A stretch of 64,000 bases of DNA. Source: Grammothele lineata. Taxonomy: Eukaryota; Basidiomycota; Agaricomycetes; Polyporales; Polyporaceae. The notes beneath the pieces were generated by a model. The model was not told the DNA's origin. It did not search any database and saw nothing but the letters and a program-made list of their open reading frames with translations. The translations under genes were made by a program, and so were the position numbers. Shown in pieces: positions 1-11,437 of this stretch (positions within the stretch are counted from its first letter, which is position 1; every line of letters begins with the position of its first letter). Location of the stretch: the NCBI GenBank assembly GCA_002150815.3, contig NDFF03000001.1, forward strand, positions 62,001 through 126,000, written 5' to 3'.

Positions 1-2036
1 AGCACGAGAAACTTGCCGCTCCATTCACAGTGAACGGTCTGGTTCCGACCCTTGTCCCTAGAGCTGCCACCCGCACCGCTGAAGTCCTCTGGGAGGAGCT
101 TCTCAGAACCGCGAAGATCACCGGGCAGGTCGAGCAGCTCGGGGTGGTTGCAGAGCTTCTTGAGGATATTGATCGCTTTGAGCGGCTGCGAGTTGGTTCC
201 GCGGAGCAGGGCCTGGATCTCCGGAGACGAGATGAAAAGCCGGTAAAGCGCGAGCTGCAGCTCGGACGGCCTACAGAAGACCACTTGCTCGTACTTGACC
301 GGCACTGTAAAAATGGTCTTAACAACCGTGTTAGGTGGCTTAGAGCTAGAGACGACGGACGATATTTGGAAAGGAGATCGTTCGTCCGGCGAATGATAAA
401 CTTCGATACGATTCCACCGAGCTCCTTCAGCTTCTTCTCACATTCTGCCTTTACAGCGTCTGTTGCGTCGGCGTCACGGCCTCGTATTATAGCGTTCTCG
501 AAGTTCTTGCGGAAGTCGTTCTTTGAGCCAAGGAAATTAGGGTTCGCAAAGTTAAGCAATGAGAAGTACTCGGAGAGATCGTTCTATCCAAGCCGGTAAG
601 CACGATATCAGTACTACCGCATATACGGAAATTTTTACCTGAATGGGTGTGCCGGAAAGGATCACTCTTCGCTTGACGTTTAATCCGTTGAGAGCTTGGA
701 ACGTCTGTGACTCTACGGGCGGTGTCAGACAATGCGAGAAAGCGGAAAGCGTGTCGCATACCTGAGTTTTTGAGTCGGTGTCCTTCATCGCATAGGAGCA
801 GACCAATAGTGCAATTGGCGAGATAAGTCGATAGTGTGCGGAGCGTCTCGTATGACACAATCATGACTGTCGCACGCTGAGTCAACACACAATGTCCAAA
901 GAAAGAATACGCGCACCTGGTTGCGAAACATTGCGGCCGCTAGAGGCAATCCATCGAGCGACCCTCTCTAGCATTTCGGACTTTCCACCCTTGCCGTCGA
1001 TTGCCAGAGCCGAGATGGCATCCTTGCCTAACCATTTGACTGTGGCGTTGTAAGACAAAAGCGTTGTTATACAAGGTTACCGACGCACCGAGTTCATTGG
1101 CCCAGTTCTTGACGAGACTAGAGGGGCAGGCGATGATGCACTTCTCAATGGTCGGCTTGGAAGCATGTGGCGATTGCTTGAGTAACGTCCACATAAGGGC
1201 AATACATTGTAATGTCTTTCCAAGGCCCATCTCGTCTGCCATTATGCAACCATATTGATTATCGACGACCATTCCAGTAGTACACTTGTACAGAAACTGC
1301 AGACGATGGGTGAGACCGGTCCGAGAGGATAGAGAGCTCGTCGACGCACCTTGACACCCTCAATCTGATGAGGACGGAGCACCTTGCACAAACGAGGATC
1401 AATGACAACGGGGACCTTATTGGTCATCTTCTTCTTGTCTTTTCCTCCGCCAAGCAGATCCTTGAGACTCTTGTGAGGGTTGTACATGCCCGCACACTTC
1501 TCCTGAGCTTCCTTCGCCGCGCGTTCCTTGGCTTCCTCCTTCTCCCGTTCTCGCCGCTCCTCATCCGTCTCTCGATCGTCAACAGTAGGATCGTATAGAA
1601 CAATTGCGTGGTCCGCCATGGGATCATGTAGCGGCCGGGGAATGATGTTGGCAAGCGGGCGAATGCCGAGTGCGATATTACTCTGCACCGTAGGAATCAC
1701 ATCGCCGTCCTTATTCCGCATCTCGGGGATAGTAAAACGTCGAGGGAGTTGAGAGAAAGGCTTGGGCTTGAAGACGGGATAGTTGACGATATTGTTGTCA
1801 AGCGGTCTTTCGAAACCATCCTTTCCCGTCTTCTTCTTCTTTTTGGGCTCATCATCTCCGGAGTGGCCGTCAGAGTCGCCTTGCGCATTCTTGTATGAGA
1901 CCCGCTTTCGCTTCCTCTGGGGCTGCTCGCGAGAGACGGCGAGAGTTGGAGGCTTGAAGGGCTTGCTGACGCGCGAGCTCTCCTGAAATCGGCCAAGAGT
2001 CTTCCCATCCGGGGTAATTGGCGCACGTCGTAACAT
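1..2036 (-). CDS. RAD54: RAD54-like DNA repair/recombination translocase (partial, 3' end beyond left edge)
   Basis: Swi2/Snf2-family ATPase that remodels chromatin and works with Rad51 in homologous recombination in the nucleus. Exons read 1350-2036, 1089-1296, 917-1039, 762-866, 639-712, 361-583 and 1-304, all GT-AG and frame-consistent. Visible in order are the Rad54 N-terminal block ([21 protein letters not shown] split by intron 1), the Walker A motif in [22 protein letters not shown], motif II as CDEGHRLKN, motif III as [21 protein letters not shown], and [11 protein letters not shown]. It stops at SGKFLVL at the edge, so helicase lobe 2 and the C-terminus are missing. The start was chosen at [11 protein letters not shown]; the frame stays open upstream, so a longer N-terminus or an upstream exon is possible. 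Identification is firm because the order and spacing match yeast Rad54 rather than Rdh54 or other Snf2 proteins. Confidence 0.95.
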
Positions 2037-2347
2037 GAAGAAGGAACAGATGCAGAGAGGCAAGCGTGTGAGCAGAGAAAGAGACCTTGGCAAAAGGCCT
2101 GACCACCACGGATTCCGACTCAACGCGTCTGTGTTAGGTAATAGACGCGACGCGTGTGATAGCACGTGATCGTTCTCATTCAATCCTGTGTCGTTCCCGG
2201 GGCCGCCGGTCCGACGCCGGTGACTCGTGAAGTAGGAGGATCAATACATCCTGATACTAGCTCTTGTCGAGTCCCATTGAATTACATATACTCTAGCTAC
2301 ACAATGTTGTGAGCTCTCAGCTCAGTACAGGTTCACTGTGGCCCACC
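2037..2347. promoter_or_regulatory. Divergent promoter between RAD54 and the acyltransferase, with two ACGCGT boxes
   Basis: This 311-bp gap separates two divergent starts. Two copies of ACGCGT lie at 2123-2128 and 2150-2155, about 90-120 bp upstream of the RAD54 start, together with a CACGTG at about 2163. ACGCGT is the MluI cell-cycle box bound by MBF in yeasts. Its role here is inferred from the motif alone. No coding signal was seen beyond the possible RAD54 N-terminal extension. Confidence 0.45.
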
Positions 2348-4219
2348 ATGTCCTGGTCTCTCATCTCTGACACCTCCTCAACGGGCAAGGTTTACTCGCG
2401 CCCTCTTGCTCCTAACGAGGCGTCGTTCTACTTCGACCGCATCTTTAACGGCACCGCAGATATCCTATGGCACTATGTCTTGGACGCCGACCATATAAAA
2501 GGGCCAGCTCTTTTCGAGGAACAAAACGTCAGGCGGGCATGGCTGTCGCTCAAACAGTGGTACCCTCTGCTCGGCGCACAAATGGACGACTCGGACGGGA
2601 TGGACGCGGTCAAATTTGTCGTCTCGCAACGAACCCTCGCAGCCTGCCACCAAGACGAAGTTGTTTTCACGCCCGTCTCATCGAGTGCAGAAGTGGAAGC
2701 GGTCATCGATAGACACCTACGCATCGCGCCCATGGAAGATCACCATCTCATATCCCGCCTCCTCGTATTCCCTCGCAGAGACACTCCCGGGAAATACGAG
2801 ATTCTCTTCAAAGCTGCACATGCCATCTCCGATGGGATCTCCGGCACAACCATCGCTCGCACTTTCTTTGATGTCCTTACATCCTCCCCGATCCCTGCTC
2901 CTTGCTTGGAGGAGAGGCTGGCTATGGCTCTACCGTATAACGAACTGAATCCCACCAAAAATATGACCATTGCACGGCAGCGTTGGCGTCGCGCTGCAGC
3001 GGCGATCATCTTCCTGAACCGACGCCGTCGACTTTCGGTGAGTCGCGCTACTGTATGTTACGGCCTTATGATCCGACGTTGACCTAAGTTCACAGGGTGG
3101 ACACAACATACCTAACATAGTGACAGACACTTCCTACCGGACGCCTTCCATAACCGACCGGCACGGTTGCCGCTTCACCGTCGCTGAGACCGACGTGATC
3201 CTCGCTGCCTGCCGTGCGCAACGCATAACCTTTGGGACTGCCATTGCTGTTCTCTCCCAGCTCGCAATTACTCGCATGCTCCATCGCCGCTTTCTCCGTG
3301 GTGATCTCCCTCTCGCCGAATGGGACCGCCGCCGCCGCGAGCCCATGCACTTCGGCGGGCCCATCAACCTCCGGCCATACATGGCATCTGACTGGCAGCG
3401 AGCGGGAGGTGCGACTGAGGTCGCGCTCCACATCGACTTCTACGAGGGCACGTTGCCCTTCATGCCTTCACCCTTCGGCACACGTACGGACGCGGGCGTG
3501 CCCCGCGACGACTCTGGCGCGCCTCCGTTCGGCGCGCTCCTGTCCCGCAAGCGGTTCTTCCACCGTGTGCACATATATAAGCGGCAGATCCAGACGGTTG
3601 CGCGCAGCCCGCTCGTGCTCGACATTGCAGCGGCGCGCCAGCCTGGATACGTACTGAAGAAAAAGCGGATAGCGGCGCATTGGATGGCGGAGAAGAATGG
3701 CGAGCCGCTTCCTGAGCTTGTCCCGGAGCCATGGTGGGACAGCGCTCCCGCGGACTTTGTTCCTTCTAACGGCCTATCGAGTGTCGGTCAGGTATGTTGT
3801 ATCCATTCAAAGACTGGAGACACAGCAGCTGACTCCATATGATGTAGTTAACGCTTCTCCTTCCAGAACGATACCCGCTCCCTTCCGACCACCCTTTGTC
3901 GGTCCGCACAGCATGCCATGACAATTCTGAATTCGCGGTTACTGCCGAAGAATCAAGCGTGCGGGCCGCTGTCCATGCGCCGCCTTTTACATCAGACGGC
4001 GATACCCTCCTACGCATCGCTGAGTCGACCACGTATCTACATAGTCGTCCTATGGAGTTCTTCCTCAGCAACTCGACAGAGCACAATCGGATTGGCCTCG
4101 GTCTCACATACGACGGGAACGTCTACCGTAGGGAAGACGTGGAGGAGTTCGTCGAGGAATGCAGGCAGGCAACCTTACACTACTTGGGCGAGCAGAAGAT
4201 GGTCAAGGGAAAGCTATAA
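2348..4219 (+). CDS. Condensation-domain-like / acyl-CoA-dependent acyltransferase-fold protein
   Basis: Three exons (2348-3037, 3096-3791, 3848-4219) encode about 585 aa. The only recognised catalytic signature is H-x-x-x-D-G in KAAHAISDGISG near residue 160, the active-site motif of the chloramphenicol acetyltransferase, condensation-domain and BAHD superfamily. In that fold the His acts as general base for acyl transfer. A C-terminal stretch, NRIGLGLTYDGNVYRREDVEEF, resembles the closing strand and helix of the fold. There is no signal peptide and no membrane segment. The start is the first in-frame ATG; splicing keeps phase 0 throughout. The substrate cannot be told. It is divergent from RAD54 and has no neighbouring PKS, NRPS or terpene genes, so it is not obviously part of a secondary-metabolite cluster. 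Fold assignment is fairly sure, specific function unknown. Confidence 0.78.
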
Positions 4220-4449
4220 CACCGGAACGCACGTACTTCACGAGATGTGCCCCAGCGAAATTCAGACTAGTACGGATAGTGACGACACACTGATCATGTA
4301 AAAAGACATAGCACTGTCGACAACATAACAGCACCTAGATGACTATGATCAGACAACATAAGCGTACGGTATTCCGAAGCAAGACAAGAAAGGAAGCGAT
4401 GAGAGCGATGAGAGCAACATGTATAACGGATTGCGAGCAGTCCTGAGAA

Positions 4450-7027
4450 TTACCAGCGTGAGTCGTCCGCGTTCACCGCAGCCTCTGCATACATGCAAAG
4501 GTCTTGGATGTTTACGTGTGTAACAATGGCGCTACCAGCACTTCCTAGCAACTCCGCGGGAACGGACAGTTTCTGGGCAAGTACAGAGTTCTCTGACCCC
4601 AACATCACCAGCGTGTCGGCCCGGTTCACTTGAATGAACTGCAGATCAAGCAAGGTAAGCAAGGGTGACACGAACGGCTAGAGATCGCATACCGCTTCAC
4701 CAGCCTCCAGACGGGAGATAAACCGTGTAAAATCATTCTTCTGCTCGTCGCTGGCCCCATCTTTTAGCGCGACTCTAGCATAGGATCCCCCAGCGCTCAG
4801 AGCGTCCATCAAAGCAAACGCGTGCTGGTCCTTGTAAAACTTTCCAGTCGGATTCCGAGCTTTGCTATCGAGGCCGTCCAAGAACGACTCTGACGCATGG
4901 ACGTCCTCCAGCGTAATAGGGATTGACACGGAGGGACCTAAGTTAAGGTAAAACCCATACGTCTTAGAGTTGGAGCTGCAACGACGTCAGCGTCAGGTTA
5001 GCTACCTCAGAATTCGTGAATCCCTTGCAACGACGTACGAAGCTGCCTGGTGGTCTGGGGGTGCGGGTGATAGCATCCGAGAGAATCCGAGGGCTCTGCA
5101 AAAGGCGCATGAGCGTACATACGCTCGGCATTCCAGACGGAGCTTACAGAGGTCCGAAAATTGTGGATTGCGCCCATACTGAAGTGACACGGCTTGCGAA
5201 CGTCACCGGTTTGGCCTCGAGAAGAACAGGAGCAGGTTTCGATGCCTCTCCAGCAGGTTGTTTGCCCTTATCTTCTGGCCTATTCAAACGTTAGCCGACC
5301 CCCTGGGTGAGGTTGGATGGTACCTACCTCTCGTCTGCCATTAAATCAGCTGTGTACTCCAGATCAATCTCGCCTTCGGCATCTTCCTCAAAATCCGGAA
5401 GCCCCTCCAACGCCGTGACATCCATCCCAGCAGCGTCCAAGAGCTCCTTTCCTGTGAGTGGTGCAGGGGGGCATTCCACGGTGATATTCGGCACAACGTC
5501 ATCAGAAATGTCAAATACCGCGGATTCGTTGGTTTGTTGAGCCAGTCCCCGATCCCCACGGCGAGAACGAACCGGCCGCGGCTTGACAGTAACAAGTTTG
5601 CCCTTCTGTGCCGTCAACCTAGAACCGCCCACTATGAGACCATTGGATGACCGTCCGGGACCAGGCTTAGAGCCTGAGGGTTGGACCAAGGGCGAGGAAC
5701 TAGCATTTGCGGAGCTCCCTCCGTTGGCGGTTCCATTCTTCATAAATTTGGCTTTGACCAAGATCGCATTGCTCTCCTCGGTGAGATTGGGATCGTCCAT
5801 GACTTTCACACGAGGGTTAGCGGCACGCAATCGATGTGGAGGGATAGAGGGCTGTAAAGATGCATCTTGGATAGGTTCTTCCGTGGCCTGACCATCCAGC
5901 AGCGTGGGTGCACCGAAAGGGCTCGGGGAACGAGGGCGAACTGGATCGATATCCATAGTTGTATCGGCAGTTGCCTCGGACTTCCTGGCCCGCTTGGAAG
6001 GACTTGTTTTCCGACTCTTTGAAGGTATCAACAGTTCATCTGGGGAAGGAGAGGATTGTGCCTGCGCTGTTTTAAGTGGCCTTCCGCGCCTACGAGGTAA
6101 GGGCAGGTGGCGGCTTGAAATTGAGGAGGAAGGTTCGTCGACCCCGGAATCCTTGCCACCAGCAGGTTCGGCGCGAACGTTTCGCGTGACACGCTTGCCG
6201 CTAGGGACTGTATCGGCCTCTTGCTGCTTCGTAAGTCTCTCCATGTCCGCAGGGCGAACACCAGGTGGGCCACGACGCTTCCGTTTGGAAGCCACAGGCT
6301 CTGCATTGGTAGTCGACGACGGGCGAGGCCGCTTCTTTGAACGAGAGGAAGGCTCTCCCCTTGGATCTTCCTCAGAACTGCTGAGCGAGATAATAGACGT
6401 AACCTCGTGTTCCGACTCCGCGGCTTTTTCCATACTAGAAATAATAGAAGGCTTCTTGACGGGAATTCTGCCAGCTGTTAAAGATCATTAACGACGAGCA
6501 TAAGCGACGAAAGAGATGAAACGAACGGGGAGGACCGGTTGGAACAAACTCTTCGTCCACAGTGAATAGACCGATCTTGGTGATATCGCGCCCACCAGTG
6601 TTGACACGGTTCCAGAACTGGTCGATGAAGTGTTCTGAACCTTTGAATGACTTCGGAGGCTCCCATCTGAATTATGACAATTTGAGCAAGCGTTTGACGA
6701 GTGGGCGAGCAAAGCATGAAATGGTGGTAGTAATGGGTGGGACACGTACGTATTATCTTCAACACTGTAATCCTTCCACTACATCTTACATTTAGTGCCA
6801 TCCCTGTATGACGGGCTAAGTCACCCTACCTTCACGTAGTAAACCTTTAAACATCGTAAGCATACCAGGAGGGGTCTGGCACGGGGGAGAACTCACCCAT
6901 CCCTTCGGTTTGCCTCTCCTATCCCCTGTCATTTTCGCGCTCTGAATAGATTCTAGATACATTCGGATGAGATAGCGACAGAAACCGTTGAAGGGTAATG
7001 TTTCGTACCGACTTCGTACTCGCTCAT
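4450..7027 (-). CDS. N-terminal chromodomain protein of unknown specific function
   Basis: Nine exons: 7009-7027, 6897-6952, 6830-6844, 6750-6778, 6527-6666, 5328-6474, 5148-5279, 4693-4975 and 4450-4638, giving about 669 aa. The protein starts MSEYEVESIQSAK and forms a full chromodomain by residue 55 (VYYVKWKDYSVEDNT, then WEPPKSF). It includes the aromatic residues Tyr, Trp and Trp that form a methyl-lysine cage in this family. The first five exons together encode only this domain and its flank. Residues about 90-500 are Ser-, Lys- and Arg-rich and look disordered, with many KRKR-type nuclear localisation candidates. The last 150 residues form a compact-looking region (GPSVSIPITLEDVHASESF to a C-terminal DDSRW) that I do not recognise; it is not an obvious chromoshadow domain. 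It lies head-to-tail downstream of the Crb2-like gene. A histone-reading nuclear role is inferred. Confidence 0.82.
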
Positions 7028-7520
7028 GCTGAGCGACTGGACGGGCGAGAAATGAACGTAGAAAAGAGAGCCGTGTATGGTAGAGGACGCGTTCAAGGAA
7101 TGAGTGCGCGTTGACGCCCACGCTCGGTAACAAGTCGCGTGTCACGCGCGTATCGTGATCACCTAACGCGCGACTTCGGCATGCGTAGGGCCGACCGTTG
7201 AATATTGGATATTGAATGACTCTAAGCAAGGTATTCCTGGTCAATGGCAACGCTCATACTTACTCCATTGAAGACAAAAGGATAGACATTTCCGATTGTC
7301 GTCATTGACTTGTGGCTACAGTAATTCCCACTAAACGATTCGTACAACGGAAGTGCGAGTCTGCGACTACATGATATACATCAAGCACGAGAACGAAGGA
7401 AAGCAATGACTAACGCAGCAGTACGATGGCTATTAGCTAGTGACATAGCAAGGAAATCGATGGTATTCAGCGATAAGGTATGCAAAATGTGCCTCTAACA
7501 TAGTATGATTAAGCAAGAAC
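7028..7520. other. Intergenic gap between the chromodomain and Crb2-like genes
   Basis: Both flanking genes run on the minus strand, so this 493-bp gap should hold the terminator of the Crb2-like gene and the promoter of the chromodomain gene. A minus-strand ORF over 6816-7250 is mostly upstream leader and intron sequence. I saw no other feature. Confidence 0.5.
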
Positions 7521-10500
7521 CTAAGCTCCCCCTTCGCTGGGGAGTAGATGTATTCTTCCAGAGATGAGACAGTCTTTGACCCAAGCAACATCAACGCAAT
7601 GCTTGATATGCGAGAAACGTGTCATATCCTTGCTTTCACGAACAACCACATAGTCGTAGTCATCAAGACTTCGAGAAGCATGCTTGGGATCGCCTACAGA
7701 CTCAACGGTCGCGGCGCCCATGGAAAGGGCAATACGGGGCACCATCTCTGCTGCTTCTTTGCGGGGGGCGCCGTTCTACAACGAACGTTAGCAAGAAGGC
7801 AACGAACATCCGCAGAAATATGTACGCACCCTCCTGCCTTTTTGTCGTGGTACAAAATCGGGGGAAACGCATAGAATAGTGTTGCCTGAGAAAACTTTGT
7901 GTGGCACTTTGTTGGTCGTGATCTGGGACATGTGATGGACACTGTTACCCCAATCGAGATCCACTATTTGCGACACGCGGGCTTCTAGCCTGTCAGAATA
8001 TCCGGCCGGCAGTAGGGAAGGCTGCCAGTCATGTTCTGTCTGCTACGAGGGACATTAGCCACGAAGCCCGATGTTGTTTCGAGGGCAGACATACCTTCTC
8101 GATCACCTCAGTCAACCAACCCACTGAAACGCAAGGCACACCGAGTGCCAACGCAATTAGGAACCGTGGCTTCTGGTGGCTATCATCCGAGATGAGAAAC
8201 ACGCGCTCGATGTCCGTTCGATTGGTCCATCGGATGTCCTTCTGGGTAAGAACCCACCGTTGTCCCTTGTGCTCTAGCGATCCCTCCATCGCGAACAAAC
8301 TGCCCCAGTCGTCCAAGACTATGCCACCGTTGGCCCGAATCACACCTACGAGCCTGTCCTTATCGTTCTCCCATCTCGAGTTCTTCGGCGAGAACGTCAA
8401 GACGAGGCCCATCTTCGCAAGCACCCGGCGCGCGTGCCCACGCGCAGAACCTTCGTTAGGAACTAATAACTTATTAGGCGTGGGGCTTGGGCGGTTCGAT
8501 TTGGGCTGAATGACTGGCACAATGGCGTCCTGGGAGAGAATGCGGTCGCCCCATTCGAAAGAGACTGTCTTCGACGCGATCTGAACACCTTGAACTTCTT
8601 CTTCCTGCACGACGTCATCGCCCAAACTGACAGAGATTTTGTCGCCGGGTTGATGTCCATGATCAGAAGGAGGAGGAAGCTCGACGACCTTGCCTTTGAG
8701 TTTGCGGATGAAAACCTCGTCGCCCTCCTTCAGTTGGCATGCTCGCAGATGCTTGAGTTCAACTTCGCCGCGGCCTCCATCATCAAAGTGAATCATGAAC
8801 AGAGCAGGACCAACGATGGAATGCACAACCCCGGAGTAATAGAATGCGGTGAGCTTCCAGAATGCGAACACGCGCGTCGGTTCGCCCGAAGTGTTCATGC
8901 GGGCGGAGGACGCGCCTTTGAAACGCTTCGTAGGTCGACCCGTTGGGGTAGAAGACGACTCCTTGACGATTTTGGCCGCACCAGCCCTAGCAGGCGCCTG
9001 CTTCACGGAAGAAGAGACGGTCCGTTTTCTCTTGTTGCCCCGCTGGGGTCTGGCCTTCATATCGGACACGTCCACATCCATATCGTCATCGGCTGCGGGA
9101 ATGGTGTCACCATCCCCCGAGTCGGAAGTTGCGTTATCTTCTTCATCGGTACTTTCCTGGAGCCGTTCGCGGGCAGCAAGCTTGGCTGCACGAGGGACAG
9201 AGCGAGTGGTAAGGTGACGGGGTATTTGGTTGACAGGAGTGTGCGGCTTCGCGGACTGCTTTCCAGCAGGTTTGGTGGACAGAGCTTGCTGCTTCTCGTG
9301 GAACTCCCTGGAATCTGACGAAGGAACCACAGCGCCCTTGCGAGAATTCATCCTTTCGACGACGCCTGACCCACGTCGAAGAGTGCCTCGGGCAGGCGAT
9401 GACTTGTCCGCTTTCGAAACTTTCATGGCAGGAGTCACCGCCCTTTCCTTGCCCTTGCGCGTTGACGACCGCACTACTATGGCCAAGGGTATCGACTGTT
9501 CCTCGTCCTCGTCCTCATCATCAACACACCCCTTCGCGTACGCGGCGTCTTCCACGCCATCCACGTCCTCTGCCGAAGCGGAAGCAGAAGGCTTGGAAGC
9601 GCCAATCGTCTGCGACGTCTCAGCCTCAGAGGACGAGGCTCTTGGGAGAGGCTGAGGCTCTTCCACGGAATGAACGGTGACCGCAGAAGACATGGTCTGG
9701 ATAATGTGAGGCTCAGGCCTCGGTGAGCGTGTCGCGAGGCGGGCCGCTGCTCGCATTTGTTCCCGAAACTCTTCCGAGTCTGGGATGACCTGAGTCTCCT
9801 GTGTCGCCTCCTGCGTCTCTTGGTTGAGCTTCAAAGACTCCTCCGAGCCCATATCCGTCCGGCCAAGTTGTGTGACCGCTCTCCGTCCCGCACTGTTATC
9901 CGAGGGCGGTTGGACAGATGGCCGCAGTCCTCTGAAGACACGGTTGGCAGGTGGTAGGCCACGCCTATGGAATGTCGATGGGACGGTGCTCGCGTCACGG
10001 ATAGCGACGTCGGACGGCTGTGTCTCATCGATTAGAGCGGGTTGGGTGGACTGAGTGGAACCCAGCTCCGCGCTATCATCCGAGTTACGGGGCGGTTGGG
10101 TATCGTAATCACCAAGATCATAAACAGCAGCTCCTTGGGATTGGAAATAGGCCGGATAGGACTGGTCTGGCGTAATATTCTCGTAGCGAGACCACTTCTC
10201 CGGCGGTATCATCGAGAGGAGGTGCCGCTTGGCTTCGTCCATGGGTGGCGGCTTCCTGACTCGTCTGCCGGACGGGACGGCAGAACCACGGTCAGACTGC
10301 TCGACGACTTGGGTGGGAGGTGTGTCGTCAGGGGGCTGCGTCGAGACCGTCTCCTCTGCGGGTTCAGTAGTCTGAGACAAGGAATATCTAAATTGAGCCG
10401 TGGTGTAACGGCGACTATCATCTTGACCAAACCCAGAGTAGTCATCGTCCGAATAGACGACGTGTGCGCGGGGTTGAGCAGGGGGAAAGGGATCAGAGTC

Positions 10501-11437
10501 CGGAAAATCGTCCTCTTGCGACTGAGAAGCGAGCTGAGATTGAGTGAGGAGGCGTCGGGGTTGCGATTGGGAGTTTGGAGAATCGGATGGAGTCCCCGCA
10601 ACTAGGATTCGACCAACATGAGTGCCAGAAGGAGAAGGACTGTCTTGTCCAGTATTCCAAGCATGCGATGACACGGGCGGCGGACCCTCTTCGTCTGATG
10701 TTGGAGTCTCCTCGCCAATGAGAGACGTACGTACAGCCAAATTTGGCGCCTCCGCCCGGAAGACCGATGCAGGATCCGGTTGAGTCATTTGGGCAGCGAA
10801 GGAATCCTGGGACGGAAAGTAAGGAGATACTGGTCTCTTGGGTGGATCCATTGGCGCAATGCGAGCAGAAGGTGAATGGACACGGGAGGGAGAGTTTAAA
10901 TGAGCGGAAGGATTCCCGTCCGTAGTGCCTCCGCTTGTTGCAGGCGGAGCACTGTTTTTGCCACTGAGGTCTCTAGGACAGGACCTATCCCTTTTGTATG
11001 CCTTCGCTGCACCAAGGGCATTGAATGGAATCTCAGGCGCGTCAATGGGAGCAGGGTGAGATGGAGGGGACTGAGAAGATTGAGGCCCGGTTTGAGCGAG
11101 CGGACCACTGTCCCAGGAGGCAGGGTTGTTCTCTTTTTGTGAGCCGTTTAAGTCAACCTGACTTTCCCCGCAAGCTTGTAGGGATTGAGATTGGGTTGCG
11201 GGGAGGCCATGTATGTGGTAATGGATCGAAGTGGCATCGCTCGATTGTAACGACACACCCATAGAACTGACACCATTCCCAGCAGTCCTGTGGGTAGCCG
11301 GCTGGACTTCCCTTGGCCGAAGGGCATCGGCTAAGAGCTGGCTTGCTTGAGTCTCATCGCTTCAAATAGTTCAACCCCGGTACGCGAGACGCAGCTAGAC
11401 GCACTCACAGAGATTGGCCCCCAGCCGTATTGGCCAT
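7521..11437 (-). CDS. Crb2/Rad9/53BP1-type DNA damage checkpoint mediator (Tudor + tandem BRCT)
   Basis: Four exons: 11409-11437, 8095-11359, 7830-8039 and 7521-7775, giving about 1252 aa. Checkpoint mediators of this class read modified nucleosomes at DNA breaks and recruit effector kinases. The N-terminal 800 residues are low-complexity and rich in SQ and TQ dipeptides, the phosphorylation sites of ATM/ATR-type kinases. A Tudor-like fold follows at roughly 835-895 (RVFAFWKLTAFYYSGVV, then MIHFDDGGRGEVELKHLR). BRCT1 is at about 980-1095 (VLAKMGLVLTFS, CVSVGWLTEVIEK) and BRCT2 at about 1110-1250 (YDYVVVRES, CVDVAWVKDCL). The 29-nt first exon gives MANTAGGQSL and joins in phase to LDETQASQLLADAL; the frame is closed immediately upstream of the acceptor, so this exon or another is needed unless translation starts at 11262. 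Domain order matches fission yeast Crb2 and animal 53BP1. Confidence 0.88.
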
